Below are positions 43,796-48,967 of a stretch of 48,967 bases of DNA, in pieces. The position numbers and the translations under genes were made by a program. Source of the DNA: Planoprotostelium fungivorum (lineage: Eukaryota > Evosea > Variosea > Cavosteliida > Cavosteliaceae); contig MDYQ01000208.1 of NCBI GenBank assembly GCA_003024175.1, positions 1 to 48,967 of the forward strand, given 5' to 3'. The notes below the pieces were generated by a model. The model was not told the DNA's origin and did not search any database. It saw only the letters and a list, made by a program, of their open reading frames with translations. The first letter of the stretch is position 1; every line of letters starts with the position of its first letter.

Positions 43796-44610
43796 TTGGC
43801 TGGTCACGTGACCAGAAAATTGACACAAAGTTCATATTACGTATATGTTGGATTTTCTTCCTGCTCAAGCGTCTTAGGTGGAATATCTGAGGAAAAGTTT
43901 GAGGAATTGATGAGGATTACTAAAGCTGCTTATGAAGAAGCAACACAGTCCAGAAGAGAGCGGTTACAGAAATCAGTGTCAGGAAAACAGAGAGACAATC
44001 TATCACAATTGAACTGGAAGAACAAATTAATTCAATATTATCAACGTGCTGATCTAAATAACCCTGGCAATATCACCTGTATGATGCTTAATCAGTCATT
44101 CCCTGGTCATAAGGTGAGATCTACTGAACAATCCTGTAATAATTCCTTAATATAGGTGATTGCGGCTCACTTGTGGGACCGCTCTACCAATGGTTTGGAT
44201 CCACCCCATGATTTTGGTCTACCTATAGATACCATAGATAGCGAGAGGAATGGAATTCTGGTTGCAAAGGGCATAGAGGATGCATGGACATATGATCGAA
44301 TTGCATTCATCTACAATTCACTTGCCACTCCACCTGTTTATTTTATGGTTGTCCTTGATCCCACATTGCTGGAAGAGCTTGTGGAGCCTTCACCCAATAT
44401 TAAGTAAGTCTTATAGTAATATTATCTAAAGAGTTTGAGATTAAGTCCATGTGGTAGTTTTGTCTCATTAGTACAGATTCAAGGATATGGACGGGCAGCC
44501 TCTTCACATGCCCTTGGGCATTGAACCACCATTTCGTCGCCTGATGAATTTCAAGAGCCGGAATGCTGTTAATGATGCGCTTCATCTTTGGCCTGAATAT
44601 TGGACAGACC
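43796..44610 (+). CDS. HNH_2-type endonuclease domain protein, copy 1, cut off at an N
   Basis: Exons: up to NNPGNITCMMLNQSFPGHK, a 43-nt intron (44114-44156), VIAAHLWDRSTNG, then SERNGILVAKGIEDAWTYDR and IAFIYN, a second intron (44404-44474), and FKDMDGQPLHM. The C(x)nAAHLW, the RNG turn and the IEDAW-D strand match HNH_2 domain proteins that are multicopy in oomycetes, fungi and amoebae. The histidine of AAHLW and the asparagine of RNG are present. The true start is uncertain: the frame is open from 43796, but the first 30 codons may be noncoding. The gene stops abruptly at the N at 44611. Confidence 0.6.
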
Positions 44611-44611
44611 N

Positions 44612-45466
44612 AGGAATTGATGAGGATTAGTAAAGCTGCTTATGAAGAAGCAACACAGTCCAGAAGAGAGCGGTTACAGAAATCAGTGTCAGGAAAACGG
44701 AGAGACAATCTATCACAAAAGGACTGGAAGAACAAATTAATTCAATATTATCAACGTGCTGATCTAAATAACCCTGGTAATATCACCTGTATGATGCTTA
44801 ATCAGTCATTCCCTGGTAATAAGGTGAGATCTACTGAACAATCCTGTAATAATTCCTTAATATAGGTGATTGCGGCTCACTTGTGGGACCGCTCTACCAA
44901 TGGTTTGAATCTACCCCATGATTTTGGTCTACCTATAGATAGCATAGATAGCGAGAGGAATGGAATTCTGGTTGCAAAGGGCATAGAGGATGCATGGACA
45001 TATGATCGAGTTGCATTCATCTACAATTCACTTGCCACTCCACCTGTTTATTTTATGGTTGTCCTTGATCCCACATTGCTGGAAGAGCTTGTGGAGCCTT
45101 CACCCAATATTAAGTAAGTCTTATAGTAATATTATCTAAAGAGTTCAAGATTAAGTCACACATGTGGTAGTTTTGTCTCATTAGTACAGATTCAAGGATA
45201 TGGACAGGCAGCCTCTTCACGTGCCCTTGGGTGTTGAACCACCATTTCGTCGCCTGATGAATTTCAAGAGCCGGAATGCTGTTAATGATGCGCTTCATCT
45301 TTGGCCTGAATATTGGACAGACCCATCTCGCAGAAACCGTCTCAATTTTGATGACTTCTGGAAACTTTCAGACAAGGCCTCTGGTGTCAAAATATATCCT
45401 AGCAGCCTCTTCTCCTCTAGCCATTCAGAATCCTCCAGTGCTTCCAAAAAACAGCGTACTGCATAA
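44612..45466 (+). CDS. HNH_2-type endonuclease domain protein, copy 2, 5' end missing
   Basis: It begins directly after the N with ELMRISKAAYEEATQSRRER, matching copy 1 from 43902. The same two introns and HNH motifs are present. It continues past the point where copy 1 ends: DPSRRNRLNFDDFWKLSDKA, then a Ser-rich tail SSSHSESSSASKKQRTA and stop. The complete gene is probably the sum of the 5' part of copy 1 and the 3' part of copy 2, or two alleles. Such proteins are thought to be mobile or defence-related in protists, but no role is established. Confidence 0.65.
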
Positions 45467-45587
45467 AGTTAAGATTCTGTTGCATTTTTCTCAAGATTTA
45501 CCCAAGTGGTCCTCTGAGCTCCAAGGCTAATGACCTCACTAAGCAGCAACAGAGTAAGCAGGTAAGCTGGTTGATGAACAAACCTAA

Positions 45588-45956
45588 GCCAAATATGAAC
45601 AGTATAAGATTGTACCATATAGTGGATTGAGAAACTCAGCATATGAGAAAGAGTTAAATGCAGGACATACAAACAGAGCAGCAGTCCTGAGAGGAATGAA
45701 GATTCAACATTTACCTAAGGGTATCAGAGAGTATGTGAATAGAGACCCTGCAGATTTCGAAGATTATTTTGACGAGATATCAGCGGAAACAAAGTATCTC
45801 AGCACTATCAGCAGATTAGTGAAGAAACAGAATGGTCCAGATGCCAGGAACAGAATCAGGAGAAGAATTCTGCAAGCTGCAGAGAACTCAGGGGATGTTA
45901 CAGATGAAGATGTAGATATTCAAAATGAGGCAGGAATTATACGCAACATTTTTTGA
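45588..45956 (+). CDS. Unknown basic protein or gene fragment
   Basis: An open frame follows a TAA at 45584. It reads KYEQYKIVPYSGLRNSAYEK, ELNAGHTNRAAVLRGMKIQH, LPKGIREYVNRDPADFEDYF, then a basic helix RNRIRRRILQAAE and an acidic end. It has coding character but no recognised domain. Just upstream (45530-45565) a stretch encodes KANDLTKQQQSKQ in a different frame, homologous to 48504-48540, so a frameshift or missed intron is likely and the gene may be broken. Confidence 0.4.
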   Translation, partial: AKYEQYKIVPYSGLRNSAYEKELNAGHTNRAAVLRGMKIQHLPKGIREYVNRDPADFEDYFDEISAETKYLSTISRLVKKQNGPDARNRIRRRILQAAENSGDVTDEDVDIQNEAGIIRNIF

Positions 45957-46240
45957 AACGCATTTTAGTCTCGATGCACTATGATCCAGAAGTACTCTAT
46001 GTGCTGTTGGATTGATTTTTGAAAAGTTTTTTGGTATTCTTGGTGATGATTTTTACAAAAAGCGAAACAGCAGCTGATACTGGGAGTGCTCAAGCGATAT
46101 TGCTCCCCAGAGGAATCAGTTGATTCATACACTATGCGCTTATGGTCACAGTTTGATCCCATAGTTGTTAGTAAGGCTAAATCGATTTAGCTGCATTGAT
46201 GAAAGCGATTTAGCCCAATGTTGCGTATAAACCCTGCCTC
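45927..46240. mobile_element. Short inverted-repeat element (MITE-like), tentative
   Basis: A 24-bp inverted repeat (22 of 24 matching, outer end GAGGCAGG, inner end CGCAACATT) at 45927-45950 and 46217-46240 encloses about 266 bp with no intact gene. Inside is a perfect 16-bp palindrome GCTAAATCGATTTAGC at 46176-46191. No target-site duplication could be seen. The left end overlaps the end of the preceding ORF. Confidence 0.4.
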
Positions 46241-46349
46241 TTAGCCACCACCTTCCACAACTGCATCACTGTAATTCGATATTTCTCTGCTGTTCAAGAA
46301 ACATTTGTCAATAAAGTGCGATTTTTGGTCGATAAAAGTGGATAGTTGT

Positions 46350-46947
46350 ACATCTCTTTTTATACTTCTTCTACTTTCTTGACGAAATCCTTCAGATGAT
46401 TTTTGATGGCATGATCTGCAGAGAACAAGTATGTTTTATCTATTGTTGTTCTATCCTCAATGTTGACTAATGTACAGTTCAATTCAATCTTGCAGTAAAA
46501 AGGATCGGACTCTAGTACAACAGGTAGAACAGCATTTGTTTTTGGCAGATTTGTGCCACAGCTGACACTGACTCAGAGAACCATGTGTCTGGTAAGAATG
46601 TGTAATCATATTGACTAGCTACACCTGCTGTTAGAAGTGTGGTCTTAGGTTTGATTCTGAGTAAAAACCTGATTGCTGTAAATACCTTCTTGATCTTTCT
46701 GTATAGCTGTTAATTTCTGTTGGTCATATATTACTGTAAAGTCTGCAGATCCCATTGAGCATACTGAAAACGGTCATATATTACTGTAAAGTCTGCAGAT
46801 CCCATTGAGCATACTGAAAACCAAGCTTAGATGCATTTTGATGTTCCTTGAGAAGCTTCTCAAAGTCACTTTGTTTTCTTTTCTTAGATCACCAATATAA
46901 CCTAAGGATTCCAGAGAGTGTACCAGTAATTGTCTTTCAGTTGGCAT
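46350..46947 (-). pseudogene. Broken minus-strand gene of a viral/mobile element, unrecognised product
   Basis: Coding-like frames on the minus strand: MPTERQLLVHSLESLGYIGD (46947 to a stop at 46774), then in other frames LTAIQKDQEGIYSNQ, TLLTAGVASQYDYTFLPDTW and PVVLESDPFYCKIELNCTLV. They are separated by frameshifts. One frameshift is caused by the exact 50-bp tandem duplication at 46722-46821. The pieces are too diverged for me to assign a family; a structural or replication protein of the nearby integrase-bearing element is possible but unsupported. Confidence 0.4.
46722..46821. repeat. Exact 50-bp tandem duplication
   Basis: Two identical adjacent 50-bp units, 46722-46771 and 46772-46821, each starting GGTCATATATTACTGTAAAG and ending TGAGCATACTGAAAAC. 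Because 50 is not a multiple of three, it shifts the reading frame of the surrounding minus-strand pseudogene. Confidence 0.95.
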
Positions 46948-47068
46948 GATCAGTTGTAATATATAACTGATGATCTTTTTTAAAAATGTAATTTATTCAG
47001 CACTAGTAATATTATATTTATTTATATAGAAATTAAAAGTGATTTATGGAGAATATTTGACTGAATAA

Positions 47069-47800
47069 CTCCTCAGTATATGGCTAGATCCTTCTACTAC
47101 ATCAAATTATATTGAAGGATTATACAGAAGTGCCAGCAGACATAATATCTTTAAGTTGGAATTCACAGTTGATGATATCAGAACAGAATATAAGCCAATA
47201 ATTCTACTTTCAGACAATGGAAAAGAGTTTATTGCAAAAGAAGTGAAACAAGAATGTTAAGATCATGGAATACACCAGTTGACATCATTCCCATACACTC
47301 CTTGGGCATTTTAGAAAGATTCAACAAGAATATCAAACAAAATAGCTCAGTATCTTTCAGTATACAGAACACAGAGGTATATTGATGCCTTAGAGCTTAT
47401 TACAGAGAATTATAACCATTCTTATCATTATACTATCAGGAAATTGCCAGCAAATGTCCATTTTGCAGCTAGATCACTCCATAAGCTATTGATAGTGCAG
47501 TTACATAATTATTACAAATATTTGAATGACAAAAATAACCCAATCATTCCTGAAACTCTACATTATACTAGAGGAGACAAAGTAAGAATACAAGCACATA
47601 TCACTCCATTCATTGCACCTGGGCAACAGAGGAAACTTTTAGCAAAAACAAAATCAACAGTACCAAATTGGTCCAGTAAAGTATATACAGTCACAAAAAA
47701 GATTAAAATAGATGGTAAGTTTATCTTTTATCAGGTTAAGGCAGGATCAGGAGTGGTGTATCACAGGAAATACTATCATTGGCAACTCCAGAAGCAGTAG
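47069..47800 (+). pseudogene. Broken retroviral-type integrase of a Polinton/Maverick-like element
   Basis: Pieces in order: WLDPSTTSNYIEGLYRSA, resembling the N-terminal start of Polinton integrases; an apparent internal deletion; ILLSDNGKEFIAKEV, the second catalytic Asp block of the rve core; GILERFNK, near the catalytic Glu; then an intact 118-codon end (47444-47800) with LPANVHF, DKVRI, VPNWSSKVYTV and a final KYYHWQLQKQ, like the C-terminal SH3/chromo-like part. There is an in-frame TAA near 47258 and at least one frameshift near 47330. Integrases of this type insert linear DNA of Polintons and relatives. Assignment to Polinton/Maverick rather than an LTR element rests on the N-terminal LY motif and C-terminal layout. 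Confidence 0.55.
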
Positions 47801-47864
47801 GTTGTTCAGAGAGTAAGTGATTTAATGCCCTTAGCTGATTTTATATAGACCCATAACTTCTTTT

Positions 47865-48149
47865 TTAGTTGTTGGTTTTATTTTGAAGCCTTAACTTAAT
47901 ATCAGCAACATCAGCTGAAGGAATTTTGAGGCTATGTTCATCTCTCAGAATAATTTTCAGATTTAAATAGCTTAGATTGTATTTAGTGCAGAGTTCTCCT
48001 CTTGTACAACCTGTATGATAATCTTGAATCACATTGCTATATAAACCTTGAGAAACATCTTGTCTCAACTTGGTATCTAATAGTTGTTTGTATTGATCAT
48101 ATTTTTGCTTATAGTATGATTTGGCAGGCACATTCTTCAATGTAGTCAT
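47865..48149 (-). CDS. Small intronless ORF with possible helix-turn-helix
   Basis: 94 codons, MTTLKNVPAKSYYKQKYDQY, then LDTKLRQDVSQGLYSNVIQD, YHTGCTRGELCTKYNLSYLN and LKIILRDE. The part CTRGELCTKYNLSYLNLK has the spacing of a helix-turn-helix (invertase/resolvase style), but this is weak. It is convergent with the integrase remnant (64-bp gap) and divergent from the ORF at 48251, a compact viral-like layout. The frame is intact. Confidence 0.5.
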   Translation of the reverse strand: MTTLKNVPAKSYYKQKYDQYKQLLDTKLRQDVSQGLYSNVIQDYHTGCTRGELCTKYNLSYLNLKIILRDEHSLKIPSADVADIKLRLQNKTNN

Positions 48150-48250
48150 TTCACCTTATTTAAGAGGAATCTCATTTTTTTAAAATGAAATTAAATAATT
48201 ATTTTAGCTGGTGATTGTATGTTTTAGATTATATCATAAACTGCAACAAA

Positions 48251-48454
48251 ATGGACTATGTTCTTGTCAAGACATTTCCAGTCAAGAGGACAGAACCAAA
48301 AGCATTTGATGAGTTGCCAGTCAGTAAGCTTCTCAACTATTTAACAAGAGATAACATAATTGAGCTCATTGGCTTCCCTAATTTTAGCAGTCTTAACAGA
48401 GCAAGTAAGACAACAGACAGGAAAGGTCAGTCCCTGCTGTTGAAAAGATGTTAG
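48251..48454 (+). CDS. Small unknown ORF, probably frameshifted
   Basis: It starts MDYVLVKTFPVKRTEPKAFD, then ELPVSKLLNYLTRDNIIELI, GFPNFSSLNRASKT. The frame stops at 48452, but the +1 frame continues with coding character: KMLADIEQFQSILDQNHIQK and LMILLGSNRANTQ up to about 48545. This suggests a frameshift near 48435. No family is recognised. Its last part is homologous to 45530-45565. Confidence 0.4.
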   Translation: MDYVLVKTFPVKRTEPKAFDELPVSKLLNYLTRDNIIELIGFPNFSSLNRASKTTDRKGQSLLLKRC

Positions 48455-48540
48455 CTGATATTGAGCAGTTTCAATCAATTCTGGATCAGAATCATATACA
48501 AAAGCTAATGATCTTACTAGGCAGCAACAGAGCAAACACT

Positions 48541-48810
48541 CAGATCAATGAATTCCCTCCTTCTCTGCTTCTGCCATGAGATCCTCATGAGTGATCTGAT
48601 CTTGCTTCAATTTCCAGAGACCTTGGCCACAAGCAACTCAACATACTGAATGCTTGCTTCCTGTGATCAGTTTGTAAATTTTCTGCAAAACATTTGTAAG
48701 CTTTTGTGTGCCCAGAGCATGCTTTATACAGACTGGGTGGAAATCACTGCATACTAAATGATAGTAGCCTTGTCACATAGTGGCAGGGCTAACAGGGGCA
48801 TGTGGGTGGG
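48541..48810 (-). pseudogene. Second, decayed copy of small genes A and B
   Basis: On the minus strand, DFHPVCIKHALGTQKLTNVL and QKIYKLITGSKHSVC then a stop (gene A type), followed about 60 bp further by HEDLMAEAEKEGIH and a stop (start of gene B type). Compared with 41.77-42.31 kb the order of the A and B segments is reversed, and both are truncated. Confidence 0.5.
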
Positions 48811-48967
48811 CCTTGAGTGTTGTGTTTCTGCTGTCATCTGCTAAGAACATGCTTTCTACCTACACCCTTTTACCAAGTATTTTACAAGCTTTTATGTACT
48901 AAGTGTCAGGATTCGACCGCAGACATACAGAGAATAATGGCATTTGGAATATCAAGGGAACAGCGCA
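48811..48967. other. End of window, no gene seen
   Basis: AT-rich sequence with no convincing open frame. The AT-rich element may continue beyond the window. Confidence 0.35.

Noticed and set aside
47069-47800. LTR retrotransposon integrase
   Set aside because: No reverse transcriptase, RNase H, protease or LTR seen nearby, and the N-terminal LY region is Polinton-like; not fully excluded.

Overview
The window is nuclear DNA from a compact-genome protist, most likely an amoebozoan close to protostelids or dictyostelids. The pointers are a Dictyostelium-type fibro-slime/Psi protein with Cys-rich slime-mould repeats, an SHK-type kinase-SH2 architecture, orthologues of ATM, BLOC1S1, CFIm68 and PPP1R21, and genes cut by many tiny introns (mostly about 27-50 nt, usually starting GTGAG and ending AG). 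A genus such as Planoprotostelium/Protostelium is a guess. No rRNA, tRNA or CRISPR array was seen.

From 1 to 39.8 kb the DNA is dense and gene-rich. In order: the 3' end of a PPP1R21 (FERRY complex) gene; a small glycogen-binding (CBM48) protein (-); an ankyrin protein with nearly identical 93-bp repeats; a CFIm68/CPSF6-like mRNA 3'-end processing factor; a multi-pass membrane protein (-); a complete ATM kinase (7.3-18.0 kb); an adiponectin-receptor-type PAQR protein (-); an uncertain small ORF; an arrestin-fold protein; a giant repeat protein of 10-residue TPRE units (-, 21.6-27.1 kb); a GT8 glycosyltransferase without its DxD motif (-); BLOC1S1 (-); ribosomal protein eL6; fumarylacetoacetase (-); a small secreted, probably GPI-anchored protein (-) divergent from the fibro-slime membrane protein; a possible small secreted protein (-); and an LRR-pseudokinase-SH2-SH2 protein (35.7-39.8 kb). 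Convergent neighbours are separated by as little as 11 and 19 bp.

From 39.8 kb to the end the DNA becomes AT-rich and repetitive. It holds a decayed DDE transposase, small duplicated genes, a multi-exon gene with a duplicated exon, two near-identical HNH-nuclease gene copies meeting at a single N, a short inverted-repeat element, and the remains of a Polinton/Maverick- or virophage-like element (broken integrase, compact intronless ORFs). The two single N bases at 43395 and 44611 both sit exactly at duplication borders, so local order there should be treated with caution.

The genes do not form one pathway; most are housekeeping or signalling genes. The most unusual items are the dual-SH2 pseudokinase, a conserved exon-end plus intron block shared by otherwise unrelated genes at 2.1, 43.2 and 43.7 kb, the TPRE protein, the DxD-less GT8 and the decayed integrase island. 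All multi-exon models were made by eye from reading-frame continuity and splice consensus, so individual exon edges may be wrong by a few bases.
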